A stretch of 49,535 bases of DNA from Rossellomorea arthrocnemi. Its GTDB lineage: Bacteria > Bacillota > Bacilli > Bacillales > Bacillaceae_B. The DNA lies in NCBI RefSeq assembly GCF_904424705.1, contig NZ_CAJGBF010000024.1, positions 1 through 49,535 of the forward strand, read 5' to 3'. The translations under genes and the position numbers were made by a program. Below the pieces are notes generated by a model that did not search any database, was not told the DNA's origin, and saw only the letters and a program-made list of their open reading frames with translations. This document shows positions 9,108 through 18,927 of the stretch, piece after piece. Position 1 is the first letter of the stretch. Every line of letters begins with the position of its first letter.

Positions 9108-11502
9108 TCCAATTGAATTTAAAGAAATGTTTCTGAAGAAGCTTGAAATGATGTATGGAAAGACCTTTCCTGAATCCACCACCCAGGACCAATTCTTCAC
9201 ATTAGGTCATCTTATACGGGAATATATCTCGATGAACTGGATTCATACGAATGAGCAGTACCGTTTCAGTAAACAAAAGCAGGTGTATTACTTATCGATT
9301 GAATTCCTCCTGGGACGCTTGCTTCGCCAGAACCTGATGAATTTAGGAATATACGACATAGTAGATAAGGGATTGAAGGACCTGGGAATAGAGCTTGCGG
9401 AAATGGAAGAAGTTGAGCACGATGCAGGGCTTGGAAACGGCGGTCTGGGCCGCTTAGCTGCATGTTTCCTGGACTCATTGGCGTCACTTAATTTACCGGG
9501 CCACGGCTATGGTATCCGTTACAAGCACGGGTTGTTTGAACAAAAGATCGTGAACGGATTCCAGATGGAACTTCCAGAGCAGTGGCTGCGTCATGGACAT
9601 GTGTGGGAGGTTCGAAAGTCAGATCTTACCGTCGAAGTACCTTTTTGGGGTAAGGTGGAATCTTATAAGGAAAATGAAGTATTGAAGTTTCGCCATGTGG
9701 ATGCAGAAGTAGTAGCCGCTGTTCCTTATGATATGCCTATAGTAGGGTATGAAACGTCGACGGTCAATACCCTTCGTTTATGGAGTGCTGAGCCCGCTGC
9801 CTATAAGGCTGGGAAAGATATGATGAAATATAAGCGTGATACGGAAGCCATCACCGAGTTTCTATATCCGGACGACACCCATGAAGAAGGAAAAATCCTG
9901 CGTCTTAAGCAACAATACTTCCTGGTATCAGCAAGTATTCGCTCCATTCTTGATTCCTATCTGTACCGGAATGGGGACCTGAAGGAACTTCATGAAAACA
10001 TTTCCATCCATATCAATGATACCCATCCAGTTCTCGCGATACCGGAACTAATGAGGGTCCTGCTTGATGAATATTCCTTTGAGTGGGAAGAAGCGTGGGA
10101 AATCACGACGAATACATTTGCTTATACGAATCATACGACCCTTTCGGAAGCACTTGAGAGGTGGCCGATCCGTATCTTCCAGCCCCTCCTGCCCCGCATT
10201 CATATGATTGTGAATGAAATCAATGAGCGGTTCTGCAGGGAACTGTGGGAAGAGTATCCCGGTGAATGGAAGCGGATAGAGGATATGGCAATTATTTCCC
10301 ATGATGAGGTGAAAATGGCTCATCTTGCGATTGTAGGAAGCTTTAGTGTAAATGGCGTGGCAAAGATTCATACTGAGATCTTAAAGCTAAGAGAAATGAA
10401 CTTATTCTATCAATATTATCCAGACAAATTTAATAGTAAGACGAATGGAATCACCCATCGAAGGTGGCTTCTCAATAGTAATCCCTCCCTTTCGAATTTA
10501 ATCACGTCTTCGATTGGGGAGGATTGGATTAAAGATCCAGCCAAATTGGTGAAGCTGCAGGATTACCACCATGATCCGGCATTCTTGAAGGATCTCTATG
10601 GTGTGAAGCAGGAGAATAAACGGAAGCTTGCCGACCGGATACTTGAAAGCAATGGAATCATAGTCGACCCGACTTCAATATTTGATATTCAGGTGAAGCG
10701 GCTTCATGCATATAAACGTCAGTTGATGAATGTCTTGCACATTCTTCATTTGTATAACCGTTGTGTAGAAGATCCGGGATTTGAATTTCATCCACGAACG
10801 TTTATTTTCGGTGCAAAGGCGTCCCCGGGTTACTATTATGCAAAGAAAATCATTAAGTTGATTCACTCTGTAGCCGATCTCGTGAATGATCATCCACTGG
10901 TGAAAGGGCGGATCAAAGTGGTGTTCCTTGAAAATTACCGGGTGTCACTTGCGGAGGAAATCATCCCGGCAGCAGATTTGTCCGAACAGATCTCGACTGC
11001 GAGTAAGGAAGCCTCCGGTACAGGGAACATGAAGTTCATGATGAATGGTGCATTAACTCTGGGGACATTGGATGGTGCCAACATTGAGATTCTTGAGCAG
11101 GTTGGAAATGAAAATATCTTTATATTCGGATTGACGGCTGAAGAAGTGATGAAATATCAGAACCATGGCGGATATTATGCTATGGAGTATTTCCATTATG
11201 ATACAAGGATCAAAAAGGTGTTGAATCAATTAATTGATGATACGTTACCAGATGCAGGTCTTCATTTCGAAACGATCTATGATTCGTTACTGACCGAGAA
11301 CGATCAATTCTTCGTCCTAAGGGATTTCGATTCCTACGTAAGGGTTCATGAACAGGCCGGAAAGGCGTATGAAGACAAAGAGAATTGGTCCCGTATGTGT
11401 TTACAGAACATTGCAAATTCCGGGTATTTCTCAAGTGACCGTACGATTGAACAATATGCGAAGGACATATGGGGAATTGCACAGGGAAGTTTAATAAAGT
11501 AG
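9097..11502 (+). CDS. glgP: Glycogen phosphorylase
   Basis: GT35 enzyme that releases glucose-1-phosphate from glycogen; it is the breakdown counterpart at the end of the operon. The PLP-binding Lys is about residue 646, in SGTGNMKFMMNG. Other family blocks are EVEHDAGLGNGGLGRLAACF and RRWLLNSNP. ATG 9097 is chosen because AAGGAG (9083-9088) is 8 bp upstream; the earlier in-frame ATG at 9067 has no RBS. 801 aa, against 798 in B. subtilis. A strong terminator follows directly. Confidence 0.96.
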   Translation: MFSDPIEFKEMFLKKLEMMYGKTFPESTTQDQFFTLGHLIREYISMNWIHTNEQYRFSKQKQVYYLSIEFLLGRLLRQNLMNLGIYDIVDKGLKDLGIELAEMEEVEHDAGLGNGGLGRLAACFLDSLASLNLPGHGYGIRYKHGLFEQKIVNGFQMELPEQWLRHGHVWEVRKSDLTVEVPFWGKVESYKENEVLKFRHVDAEVVAAVPYDMPIVGYETSTVNTLRLWSAEPAAYKAGKDMMKYKRDTEAITEFLYPDDTHEEGKILRLKQQYFLVSASIRSILDSYLYRNGDLKELHENISIHINDTHPVLAIPELMRVLLDEYSFEWEEAWEITTNTFAYTNHTTLSEALERWPIRIFQPLLPRIHMIVNEINERFCRELWEEYPGEWKRIEDMAIISHDEVKMAHLAIVGSFSVNGVAKIHTEILKLREMNLFYQYYPDKFNSKTNGITHRRWLLNSNPSLSNLITSSIGEDWIKDPAKLVKLQDYHHDPAFLKDLYGVKQENKRKLADRILESNGIIVDPTSIFDIQVKRLHAYKRQLMNVLHILHLYNRCVEDPGFEFHPRTFIFGAKASPGYYYAKKIIKLIHSVADLVNDHPLVKGRIKVVFLENYRVSLAEEIIPAADLSEQISTASKEASGTGNMKFMMNGALTLGTLDGANIEILEQVGNENIFIFGLTAEEVMKYQNHGGYYAMEYFHYDTRIKKVLNQLIDDTLPDAGLHFETIYDSLLTENDQFFVLRDFDSYVRVHEQAGKAYEDKENWSRMCLQNIANSGYFSSDRTIEQYAKDIWGIAQGSLIK

Positions 11503-11540
11503 AAAAAGCCGCTTGGGTGACCTTTCCCAAGCGGCTTTTT
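11503..11540. terminator. Bidirectional terminator between glgP and yteA
   Basis: A stem of about 15 bp (AAAAAGCCGCTTGGG with CCCAAGCGGCTTTTT) with T runs on both strands. It lies between converging genes. Confidence 0.95.
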
Positions 11541-12314
11541 CTATTTTTTCTTCTTATCGGAAACATAACTGTCTCCGTCTTTATAAGGGATGTCCCCCAT
11601 TGTGGATTCCATATTGTTCTCGTCCAGCATATCCTCATATTCTTCATGGGTTTTAGATGGATAGGCTCTACGGTTTGATCCTTCCATATCAGTTCCGACG
11701 AATGATTCAAAATCCTCGGTGAACCCTTCCGAAGTGTCTTCATCCTGATACAAGTCGGAATAATCCTCGTGATCCCCTTCAAAGTCTGAGGGAGTTTCCG
11801 ATGTACCGAACCGCCCGACTTCCTGAAAACTGTCTTGATCGTCTCTTACATTTCCATCTGTTTCATGTCTGAATTCATTATCTACAGGTGGCTGCAGTAC
11901 ATCTTCCTCCACAGGTCTATCCTGAGGTGTCGATTGCTCGGGTGTATGATTCTTACAATATAGAGTCGTCGGGATGACTTCCAGACGCTCATAAGGAATA
12001 TCCTGTCCGCATTCTTTACATTGACCGTAGGTACCATCTTCGATTGCGTGCAAGGCCTGTTGAATTTTATTCAGCTCAAGCTTCGCATGATCATCAATGG
12101 CAAAGTCTTTCTCCCGTTCATATAACTCTGTTCCCATATCGGCTGGATGATTATCGTAAAGAGAGAGTTCTCCTGAGTTATCGCGCTCGTTTGTATGGTG
12201 AAGATTATCTAAATCCTGATGTAAATGTTCTTGTAACTGCTTTTCCTGCTGAACCAATTCTTGTTTCAGTGATTGTTTTTGGCTGTCTGTTAGCAATTTC
12301 TTCACATCCTTCAT
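11541..12314 (-). CDS. yteA: YteA-family DksA/TraR-type zinc-finger protein
   Basis: 257 aa, matching the YteA family (sporulation-associated in bacilli, molecular role unknown). The N-terminal half is a Gln/Glu/Leu-rich coiled coil. Next comes a DksA/TraR-type finger with C99, C102, C120 and H123, where the fourth ligand is His and not the usual Cys. The C-terminal 120 residues are very acidic (Asp/Glu-rich) and probably disordered, ending in a lysine tail. It converges on glgP across a shared terminator. DksA-type fingers can bind RNA polymerase; whether YteA does is inference. Confidence 0.85.
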   Translation of the reverse strand: MKDVKKLLTDSQKQSLKQELVQQEKQLQEHLHQDLDNLHHTNERDNSGELSLYDNHPADMGTELYEREKDFAIDDHAKLELNKIQQALHAIEDGTYGQCKECGQDIPYERLEVIPTTLYCKNHTPEQSTPQDRPVEEDVLQPPVDNEFRHETDGNVRDDQDSFQEVGRFGTSETPSDFEGDHEDYSDLYQDEDTSEGFTEDFESFVGTDMEGSNRRAYPSKTHEEYEDMLDENNMESTMGDIPYKDGDSYVSDKKKK

Positions 12315-12418
12315 TATGTTCGCTTAAATCTTGTCCTAACCATACTTTATCCGAAAGTGGGATGGTTAAAACATAAAAAGGTTTTTTCTAAACAATAATT
12401 CTATTAGCGGGTGTTGGT

Positions 12419-12490
12419 TGATTTCCGCGCCAGGTGCTCGCTTTCGGCGGGGCTAGGCGGTGAGTCTTTAGGCTTTGGGGGGGGTCTCAC
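12419..12490 (+). repeat. Remnant of a GC-rich dispersed repeat
   Basis: The stretch around CAGGTGCTCGCTTTCGGCGG and GGCGGTGAG resembles a GC-rich intergenic repeat I recall from many Bacillus genomes. It is interrupted by a G-run (12476-12484) and joins the 126-bp-type repeat. Assignment is from memory and tentative. Confidence 0.4.
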
Positions 12491-12493
12491 TTT

Positions 12494-12615
12494 GTCCAGC
12501 TCCGGCGGCTAGCCCCTCGAGGTCATAAGCTAAATGGTCCAAGAAGGCAAAAAACGCCTTCCCGGCCCATTCATCTTATGCTTGTCGGGGCTGATCAAGC
12601 CGCCTCCGCTTTTCG
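12494..12615 (+). repeat. Palindromic 126-bp-family repeat, unit A1
   Basis: Begins with GTCCAGCTCCGGCGGCTAG and ends with CCGCCTCCGCTTTTCG. Outer arms pair (GCGGC with GCCGC; CCCCTCGAGG region with GTCGGGGC), and the inner arms pair (CATAAG with CTTATG; AAGGC with GCCTT). Same family as the five-unit array at 28539-29154. Confidence 0.85.
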
Positions 12616-12620
12616 TTGTG

Positions 12621-12718
12621 GTCCAGCTCCGGCGGCTAGCCCCTCGAGGTCATAAGCTAAATGGTCCAAGAAGGCAAAAAACGCCTTCCCGGCCCATTCA
12701 TCTTATGCTTGTCGGGGC
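12621..12718 (+). repeat. Palindromic repeat unit A2, 3' truncated
   Basis: 98 bp identical to the start of unit A1, 127 bp downstream. It stops after GTCGGGGC, so the outer right arm is missing. Confidence 0.85.
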
Positions 12719-12764
12719 AATTATTATGGATGAATGCCAAGAGAAAAAAACAATAAAAGAAGCT

Positions 12765-12910
12765 GCTTTAGTCAAAATAAAATCCGAACGCTCATTCCAA
12801 ATTACAAATTTGAATGAGCGTTCGGATTTTTTTGTTAAAGTTAAAAAGTATTTTTAGACGGTTCTAGGTGTTGATTGAGTGCAAGACGATGACTCCTACG
12901 GGAAAAGCGG
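12765..12910 (-). repeat. Composite repeat, copy A (inverted relative to copy B)
   Basis: Read on the minus strand it consists of GGAGTCATCGTCTTGCAC...CTAGAACC, then an AATCCGAACG palindrome (12779-12833, arms of about 17 bp), then TTTGACTAAAGC. The same three parts in the same order occur at 28381-28515. The palindrome with its T run could also end transcription of menA on the minus strand. Confidence 0.75.
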
Positions 12911-12914
12911 AATT

Positions 12915-13841
12915 TTATAATATATAAGCTAGTAATAGTCCTATGGACAATAGGAATCCGAAGATGGTATTTGTCTGGGCCGTGGCTTTCATGGCCGGCA
13001 TCATTTCGATGGGTTGTGATTTTCCGATGAATCCTGTCGTTGCCTTGACGGCTTTAGGCATGCTCAGAAAGGCTACGAACAGCCATGGAGATGATATTCC
13101 TGTAACGACCAATCCGATAATCCAGGCATAGGATACGACAAACATACCACCTAAGAGGATGATGGCCCCTTTCTTCCCTAATAGGATCGCAATGGTTTTA
13201 CGGCCGTTTTCCTTATCACCATCCAGGTCGCGGATGTTGTTGGACAATAAAATGGAGCCTACTAAAATGGATACTGGAATCGAAATGAGGATGCTTTCCC
13301 CATTGATATAGCCGGTCTGGATGTAAAATGAAATCAGGATGATCACCAATCCCATGAAAAATCCGGCAACGATTTCCCCGAACGGTGTGTACGCAATTGG
13401 CATTGGTCCCCCAGTATAAAAGTACCCTACTGCCATGCACACTAAGCCTATGAGGGCAAGCCACCAAGTACTGTAAAGGCAGATATAAATCCCTAAAAGA
13501 AGGGCGATTCCATATAGTGAAAAGGCAAGGTTGATAACCGTTGAGGGTTTGACCCCGTTACGGACAATCGCTCCTCCTATCCCGACTGAATGCTCTGTAT
13601 CCAATCCTCTTTTATAATCATAATATTCATTGAACATATTGGTAGCAGCCTGTATCAACAGGCAGGCAACCAGCATGGCTGTAAATAGCAATACGTTCAC
13701 TTTCGTAAATTGCAGTGCGAGTACCGTTCCTAATAATACAGGTACAAATGCAGCTGTAAGAGTGTGGGGGCGGGTTAATTGCCACCAGATTTTCCACCCT
13801 TTATCTGATTCCAACACGTTGGATGCTTGTTGTTCCATCAT
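12915..13841 (-). CDS. menA: 1,4-dihydroxy-2-naphthoate polyprenyltransferase
   Basis: UbiA-family membrane enzyme that attaches the isoprenoid tail to DHNA, giving demethylmenaquinone. Both Asp-rich motifs are present: NMFNEYYDYKRGLD (about residues 68-81) and NNIRDLDGDKENGRKT. About eight or nine hydrophobic segments follow. The reading frame extends up to 13934, but AAGGGAG just before ATGATG supports a start at 13841 (308 aa; about 311 in B. subtilis). It is divergent from the menF operon and has its own promoter. Its 3' end abuts the composite repeat. Confidence 0.93.
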   Translation of the reverse strand: MMEQQASNVLESDKGWKIWWQLTRPHTLTAAFVPVLLGTVLALQFTKVNVLLFTAMLVACLLIQAATNMFNEYYDYKRGLDTEHSVGIGGAIVRNGVKPSTVINLAFSLYGIALLLGIYICLYSTWWLALIGLVCMAVGYFYTGGPMPIAYTPFGEIVAGFFMGLVIILISFYIQTGYINGESILISIPVSILVGSILLSNNIRDLDGDKENGRKTIAILLGKKGAIILLGGMFVVSYAWIIGLVVTGISSPWLFVAFLSMPKAVKATTGFIGKSQPIEMMPAMKATAQTNTIFGFLLSIGLLLAYIL

Positions 13842-13860
13842 TCTCTCTCCCTTACGCAAT

Positions 13861-13891
13861 AAGGAATTTTCAGAAAACATTACAATTCCTT
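13861..13891 (-). other. Hairpin in the menA 5' leader
   Basis: AAGGAATT and AATTCCTT pair across about 15 bases, between the menA promoter and start codon. It could affect mRNA stability or translation; no known regulator is recognised. Confidence 0.4.
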
Positions 13892-13901
13892 TACAGATTA
13901 A

Positions 13902-13930
13902 AGTGTAGGTAATGGGAGAGGGACTGTCAA
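13902..13930 (-). promoter_or_regulatory. Sigma-A promoter of menA
   Basis: On the minus strand a perfect -35 TTGACA (13925-13930), a 17-bp spacer and -10 TACACT (13902-13907). The transcript would start about 55 bp before the menA ATG. Confidence 0.75.
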
Positions 13931-14064
13931 TCATTTTCTACAAATTCGTGAAGGTTCTATTTTCCAGTAATTGAGGACTTTTACAGAGCTTTTGGTTTCT
14001 CAAAAGAAGAAAAAGGGTTTATTATATAATAAGGATAAATATTGTAAACATGTCTTAAACTTCG

Positions 14065-14093
14065 TTGACACACTATAAAGACAGGTGTATCTT
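14065..14093 (+). promoter_or_regulatory. Sigma-A promoter of the menF operon
   Basis: TTGACA (14065-14070), 17-bp spacer and TATCTT (14088-14093). It is about 45 bp before the menF TTG start and divergent from the menA promoter 135 bp away. Confidence 0.75.
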
Positions 14094-14140
14094 ATAGTAA
14101 GTTTGAAATAGTGCACGTGATTTTGTTTGGGGGAATTCAG

Positions 14141-15547
14141 TTGGTTACCATCCATAAAACCAATATTGAAAAAGCATATGATACAGCCAAAATGAAGGCT
14201 AAACAAATACATCACCCCGTCCTTCTCAGCATAGTGGAAGAAGTCGATGCCGTGGATCCTCTCTCTTTTTATTATGGAGGAAGCTCTTTTCATGGAGAGC
14301 GTTTTTTATGGAAGGACCGTGATCATACCATTACACTGGCAGGGCTCGGAGCGGCACACATTTTGTCGACAAATGAGAAGAAAGAGCGCTTTTTTACGGT
14401 TGAGAATGAGTGGAAGCGCTTTATTGATAGGTCTGTGGTCGTGACAGGGCAAAAATGGGCAGGCACCGGTCCACTATTATTCGGGGGCTTCAGTTTCGAC
14501 CCTTTGAACGACAATGGTCCTGAATGGAGGCATTTCTCGACGGGATCGTTCCAGCTCCCCGCGTTCATGCTTACAAAGACGGGTAAAACGAATTATCTGA
14601 CTACGAATGTCATCTGTCATCCGGAAGAAGACGAAAGCATATTTCATGAACGCATCCGTATGAAAGAAGAACTTTTGGCAAACGCCCGGAAGACCATTAT
14701 TCCTGAACGGCCCCATTGGCTTGGAACACGTGATGTGTTGCCGGAAGAATGGAAAGATTCTGTCCAAAGCGTGGTAAATCGGCTTCAGCAGGGTGAGATG
14801 GATAAGGTTGTACTTGCTAGAAAATGTGAAGTGTCGTTCGACAAAAAGGTGTCATCGGATTTCGTACTGGATAATCTGTGGAAGCAGCAGCCTGACAGCT
14901 TTGTCTTCAGCTTTGAAAGGGAAGAAAGCTGTTTTATCGGAGCTACTCCGGAGCGGCTCGTGAAAAAGACAGGAGAAGAAATCCTCTCAACATGCCTCGC
15001 AGGTTCCATTGCGAGAGGAGATACCCTTCTGAACGACGAAAAACTTGGGGAAGAGCTACTGGAGGATGAAAAGAACCGTTATGAGCACCAGCTTGTAGTG
15101 GACAGCATTCAACAGGCTCTGAACCCTTTTTGTGATAAACTTTCGATCCCTCCTTCACCACAACTTATGAAGTTGAAGGATATCCAGCATTTGTATACTC
15201 CTGTCATCGGACAAGCATCTGAGCATACCTCCCTCTTAAATCTTGTTGAAAAATTACATCCTACCCCAGCATTGGGTGGAGTACCGAGGGATAAAGCTCT
15301 TTATGTAATCAGACAAGAGGAAGAAATGGATCGTGGGCTTTATGCAGGTCCGATTGGCTGGATAGACGCCTACGGAAATGGTGAGTATGCAGTCGCCCTT
15401 CGTTCAGGGCTGCTTCAGGGAGAGAAGGCTTATCTGTATGCGGGGTGCGGAATCGTGGCGGACTCGGAGGCCGAAAGTGAATTTAAAGAAACACAGATGA
15501 AATTTAGGCCAATGCTCCGGGCTTTAGGGGGAACCGTACATGATTGA
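14141..15547 (+). CDS. menF: Isochorismate synthase
   Basis: Converts chorismate to isochorismate, the first step of menaquinone synthesis. It is a chorismate-utilising enzyme of 468 aa (471 in B. subtilis). The C-terminal domain has CLAGSIARG, the FKETQMKF helix and a LYAGCGIVADS block typical of MenF/EntC. The frame opens at a GTG (14111), but the G5 run at 14129-14133 places the start at TTG 14141. It overlaps menD by 8 bp. First gene of menF-menD-menH-menB. Confidence 0.93.
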   Translation: MVTIHKTNIEKAYDTAKMKAKQIHHPVLLSIVEEVDAVDPLSFYYGGSSFHGERFLWKDRDHTITLAGLGAAHILSTNEKKERFFTVENEWKRFIDRSVVVTGQKWAGTGPLLFGGFSFDPLNDNGPEWRHFSTGSFQLPAFMLTKTGKTNYLTTNVICHPEEDESIFHERIRMKEELLANARKTIIPERPHWLGTRDVLPEEWKDSVQSVVNRLQQGEMDKVVLARKCEVSFDKKVSSDFVLDNLWKQQPDSFVFSFEREESCFIGATPERLVKKTGEEILSTCLAGSIARGDTLLNDEKLGEELLEDEKNRYEHQLVVDSIQQALNPFCDKLSIPPSPQLMKLKDIQHLYTPVIGQASEHTSLLNLVEKLHPTPALGGVPRDKALYVIRQEEEMDRGLYAGPIGWIDAYGNGEYAVALRSGLLQGEKAYLYAGCGIVADSEAESEFKETQMKFRPMLRALGGTVHD

Positions 15548-17294
15548 CGAACATCAATTGAAACTGACAAATTATTTGGCGGCATTCATTGAAGAGTTGG
15601 TTGGAAATGGAGTAGACGAAGTAGTCATCAGTCCCGGCTCTCGATCTACTCCTTTGGCGTTGTTATTCGCCCACCATCCAGGTGTGAAAACGTATATTAA
15701 CGTGGATGAACGTTCTGCGGCTTTTTTTGCATTGGGGATTGCAAAGGCAAGGAATAAGCCCGTCGCTATATTGTGCAGTTCCGGGACAGCAGGGGCGAAT
15801 TATTATCCGGCTGTCATCGAAGCACGCTACGCAAAGGTACCGCTCATTGTCTTGACCGCGGATCGCCCTCATGAGCTAAGGGAAGTTGGGGCACCTCAAG
15901 CCATTAATCAAATTGATTTGTACGGGAAACACGTTAAATGGTCCATTGACATGGCCTTGCCGGAAAGTATCCCGTCCATGATACAGTATGCACGATCATC
16001 TGCTGTCAGGGGAGTGGCCATTTCAACAGGAAATCCTGAAGGTCCGGTTCATTATAACTTCCCGTTCAGGGAACCTCTTATCCCTGATTTGCAGAAGGTT
16101 GAATTTGCAGGTGATCAAAAGGGAAAAAGAGTCCTTCAAGGAGACCGTCAATTATCCCCGGACTTTCAACATGAACTTCAAGAAACAATAGAGAAATCAA
16201 ACCACGCCATTATTGTGTGTGGCTCAGGATTATGTGAAGATGCTGTTCAGTCCATTGTTGATTTTGCCGAGGAAAACGCATTGCCAATCATAGCAGATCC
16301 ATTATCCTTTGTCCGGAGTGGTCACCATTCCAAGGATACGGTCATCGATTGCTATGACACATTCCTGAGAATTGAAGACCTTCAAGAATCGTTACATCCT
16401 GATCTCGTAATCCGTTTCGGTGCCATGCCAGTTTCGAAAGCACTTATGTTGTTCTTGAAAGGTCTACCGGATATTCCAACGTGGATTGTGAGTAAAGGAG
16501 AAGAATGGCAGGATCCGACGGCACGGGGAACGGATTATATTCATTGTGATGAAAGCCTGTTTTGTAAGAGCTTAATGAAACATACTTCCCAAAAGACTCT
16601 GAGTTGGTTAAACCATTGGCAGGATGTCAATAACCGGACAAAGAACTTACTTATAAACGGGCATCAAGCCTGGGATGAAGGGGCAGCTGTCCATCAGCTG
16701 ATCCAGCACTTGCCGGAAGGGTCCACCATGTTTTCAAGTAACAGCATGCCGATCCGTGACTTGGATACCTATTTTTTCACAAATGAACGTTCCCTTCGAA
16801 TCTTTGCCAATCGAGGGGCAAATGGGATTGACGGAGTGGTCTCCACGGCCCTCGGCATGAGTACGAAATCACAGTCGATGTATCTCCTAATCGGGGATCT
16901 TGCCTTTTTTCATGATTTAAACGGTTTATTAACAGCCAGGAAATATCAATTGGATATGACGATCGTTGTGATGAACAATAATGGCGGAGGAATCTTTTCT
17001 TATCTGCCCCAGGCAGTTGACCAGACTCACTTCGAAGACCTGTTCGGAACCCCGATGGATCTTGAATTTGCCCACGCCGCAAAGCTTTACGGTGCTCATT
17101 ATTTTCATGTGACATCCCAACAAGAATTTATTCCAGCCCTCCAGGAAGCGGAGCACAGCAAGGGGATAAAAATTATTGAAGTGATGACCAATCGTGAAGA
17201 AAATGTAGCAAATCATCGTAAATTGTGGAATTTTGTTTCCCGGGAAATGAAGCAAAACATGAAGGGTGAACACCATGATTCTTCAAGTGAATGA
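15540..17294 (+). CDS. menD: SEPHCHC synthase (MenD)
   Basis: Thiamine-diphosphate enzyme that joins isochorismate and 2-oxoglutarate (2-succinyl-5-enolpyruvyl-6-hydroxy-3-cyclohexene-1-carboxylate synthase). The N-terminal Pyr domain begins with VVISPGSRSTPLALLF. The C-terminal PP domain has the ThDP/metal motif GDLAFFHDLNGLL followed by MNNNGGGIFSYLP. 584 aa, near the 580 of B. subtilis. It overlaps both neighbours (menF by 8 bp, menH by 20 bp), implying coupled translation. Confidence 0.95.
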   Translation: MIDEHQLKLTNYLAAFIEELVGNGVDEVVISPGSRSTPLALLFAHHPGVKTYINVDERSAAFFALGIAKARNKPVAILCSSGTAGANYYPAVIEARYAKVPLIVLTADRPHELREVGAPQAINQIDLYGKHVKWSIDMALPESIPSMIQYARSSAVRGVAISTGNPEGPVHYNFPFREPLIPDLQKVEFAGDQKGKRVLQGDRQLSPDFQHELQETIEKSNHAIIVCGSGLCEDAVQSIVDFAEENALPIIADPLSFVRSGHHSKDTVIDCYDTFLRIEDLQESLHPDLVIRFGAMPVSKALMLFLKGLPDIPTWIVSKGEEWQDPTARGTDYIHCDESLFCKSLMKHTSQKTLSWLNHWQDVNNRTKNLLINGHQAWDEGAAVHQLIQHLPEGSTMFSSNSMPIRDLDTYFFTNERSLRIFANRGANGIDGVVSTALGMSTKSQSMYLLIGDLAFFHDLNGLLTARKYQLDMTIVVMNNNGGGIFSYLPQAVDQTHFEDLFGTPMDLEFAHAAKLYGAHYFHVTSQQEFIPALQEAEHSKGIKIIEVMTNREENVANHRKLWNFVSREMKQNMKGEHHDSSSE

Positions 17295-18084
17295 TATTCG
17301 TTATTTTGTAGAAGTTAAAGGGGAAGGGGAACCTTTGGTTTTCCTTCACGGCTTCACAGGGGATACGACAACATGGTCACCAATCACCGATCATTTGTCT
17401 ACAACGCATCAATGTATTAGCATTGATCTAATTGGTCATGGGCTTACGGAATCTCCCAAGGATTTTACACGGTATAAAATGGAACGGGTTTCCTTAGACA
17501 TACGTTTCATTCTCGATGAACTCAACATCGAGGAAGCAGTGTTGATCGGATATTCAATGGGAGGGCGCTTGGCTCTTCACTTCAGCTTGACCTATCCTCA
17601 AAGGGTAAAGGCATTAATCTTGGAAAGCGCCTCTCCGGGATTGAAAACGACTGAAGAAAGAGTGGATCGCATGAAGAAAGACCATGGACTGGCTGATAGA
17701 ATCGAGAAAGACGGAATCGAAAACTTTGTCGACTTCTGGCAGGAGATTCCCTTGTTTGCTTCTCAAAAAAGGCTGTCAGATAGAGAGCGTTTCAACATTA
17801 GGAAGCAGCGCTTGAATCAATCGGCAACAGGCTTATCGAATAGCTTGCGGGGAATGGGGACAGGTGCACAGGATTCTTTGTGGGACAGGCTTTGCGATCT
17901 CTCTCTCCCTGTCCAAATACTTGTCGGCGAGCTTGATCATAAGTTCATCTATATTGCAGAAGAGATGAAAAAACGCAATTCAGACTTTCAAATTGTGACA
18001 TTTTTCAACACGGGACATGCAATTCATGTGGAAGAACCGCTAAAGTTTGGTACAATAATAAAGGAACTACTGTTAACTACATAA
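17275..18084 (+). CDS. menH: SHCHC synthase, alpha/beta hydrolase (MenH)
   Basis: Eliminates pyruvate from the MenD product. It is an alpha/beta hydrolase with oxyanion segment FLHGFTG (about residues 26-32), nucleophile Ser in IGYSMGG and catalytic His in TGHAIHVEEP near the C terminus. ATG 17275 is supported by AAGGGTGA at 17262-17269; the GTG at 17266 lies inside that RBS. 269 aa, like B. subtilis MenH (YtxM). The order between menD and menB is conserved. Confidence 0.9.
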   Translation: MILQVNDIRYFVEVKGEGEPLVFLHGFTGDTTTWSPITDHLSTTHQCISIDLIGHGLTESPKDFTRYKMERVSLDIRFILDELNIEEAVLIGYSMGGRLALHFSLTYPQRVKALILESASPGLKTTEERVDRMKKDHGLADRIEKDGIENFVDFWQEIPLFASQKRLSDRERFNIRKQRLNQSATGLSNSLRGMGTGAQDSLWDRLCDLSLPVQILVGELDHKFIYIAEEMKKRNSDFQIVTFFNTGHAIHVEEPLKFGTIIKELLLTT

Positions 18085-18099
18085 AGGAGGAACAAACCA

Positions 18100-18918
18100 A
18101 TGGCTTTTGAATGGGTTTCAGAAAGAAACTATGAAGATATTTTGTACGAAACGTACAATGGAATCGCTAAGATTACGATCAATCGACCAGAAGTTCGTAA
18201 CGCATTCCGTCCTAAAACCGTAATGGAATTAATTGATGCATTTGCTTATGCACGCGACGACTCCAAGGTCGGTGTCATCGTATTAACAGGTGCCGGTGAA
18301 AAGGCATTCTGTTCAGGTGGGGACCAACGGGTACGCGGTCATGGTGGATATGTCGGGGAAGATGAAATTCCACGACTGAACGTATTGGACTTACAGCGAC
18401 TGATCCGTGTGATTCCTAAACCGGTCATTGCAATGGTAGCAGGCTATGCAATCGGTGGAGGACATGTTCTTCACGTCGTTTGTGATATTACGATTGCCGC
18501 AGACAACGCAATTTTTGGTCAAACAGGTCCTAAAGTAGGAAGCTTTGACGCCGGATACGGTGCTGGATATCTTGCTCGCATCGTCGGTCATAAGAAAGCG
18601 AAAGAAATCTGGTATCTATGCCGTCAATACAATGCACAGGAAGCACTTGAAATGGGCCTCGTCAACACAGTTGTCCCATATGAGCAGCTTGAAGCGGAAA
18701 CGGTTCAGTGGGCTTCAGAAATGCTCGAGAAGAGTCCGACTGCCCTTCGTTTCTTGAAAGCTTCATTCAACGCAGATACAGATGGACTGGCAGGTCTGCA
18801 ACAGCTTGCAGGTGACGCTACCCTACTATACTACACAACGGAAGAAGCCAAGGAAGGCCGCGACGCATTTAAAGAAAAGCGTAAGCCGGACTTCGGACAA
18901 TTCCCTCGTTTCCCTTGA
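18100..18918 (+). CDS. menB: 1,4-dihydroxy-2-naphthoyl-CoA synthase
   Basis: Crotonase-family enzyme that closes the naphthoate ring from o-succinylbenzoyl-CoA. The family blocks are present: oxyanion-hole segment [29 protein letters not shown] and [20 protein letters not shown]. 272 aa (271 in B. subtilis), with RBS AAAGGAGGAAC before ATG 18100. The coding sequence looks highly codon-optimised compared with its neighbours. It is followed by a strong terminator that divides the men genes. Confidence 0.96.
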   Translation: MAFEWVSERNYEDILYETYNGIAKITINRPEVRNAFRPKTVMELIDAFAYARDDSKVGVIVLTGAGEKAFCSGGDQRVRGHGGYVGEDEIPRLNVLDLQRLIRVIPKPVIAMVAGYAIGGGHVLHVVCDITIAADNAIFGQTGPKVGSFDAGYGAGYLARIVGHKKAKEIWYLCRQYNAQEALEMGLVNTVVPYEQLEAETVQWASEMLEKSPTALRFLKASFNADTDGLAGLQQLAGDATLLYYTTEEAKEGRDAFKEKRKPDFGQFPRFP

Positions 18919-18927
18919 TCTAAGGCG

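Noticed and set aside
12534..12857. 107-codon frame in the yteA-menA gap
   Set aside because: It is the translation of the palindromic repeats and repeats itself with the 127-bp period; no RBS.
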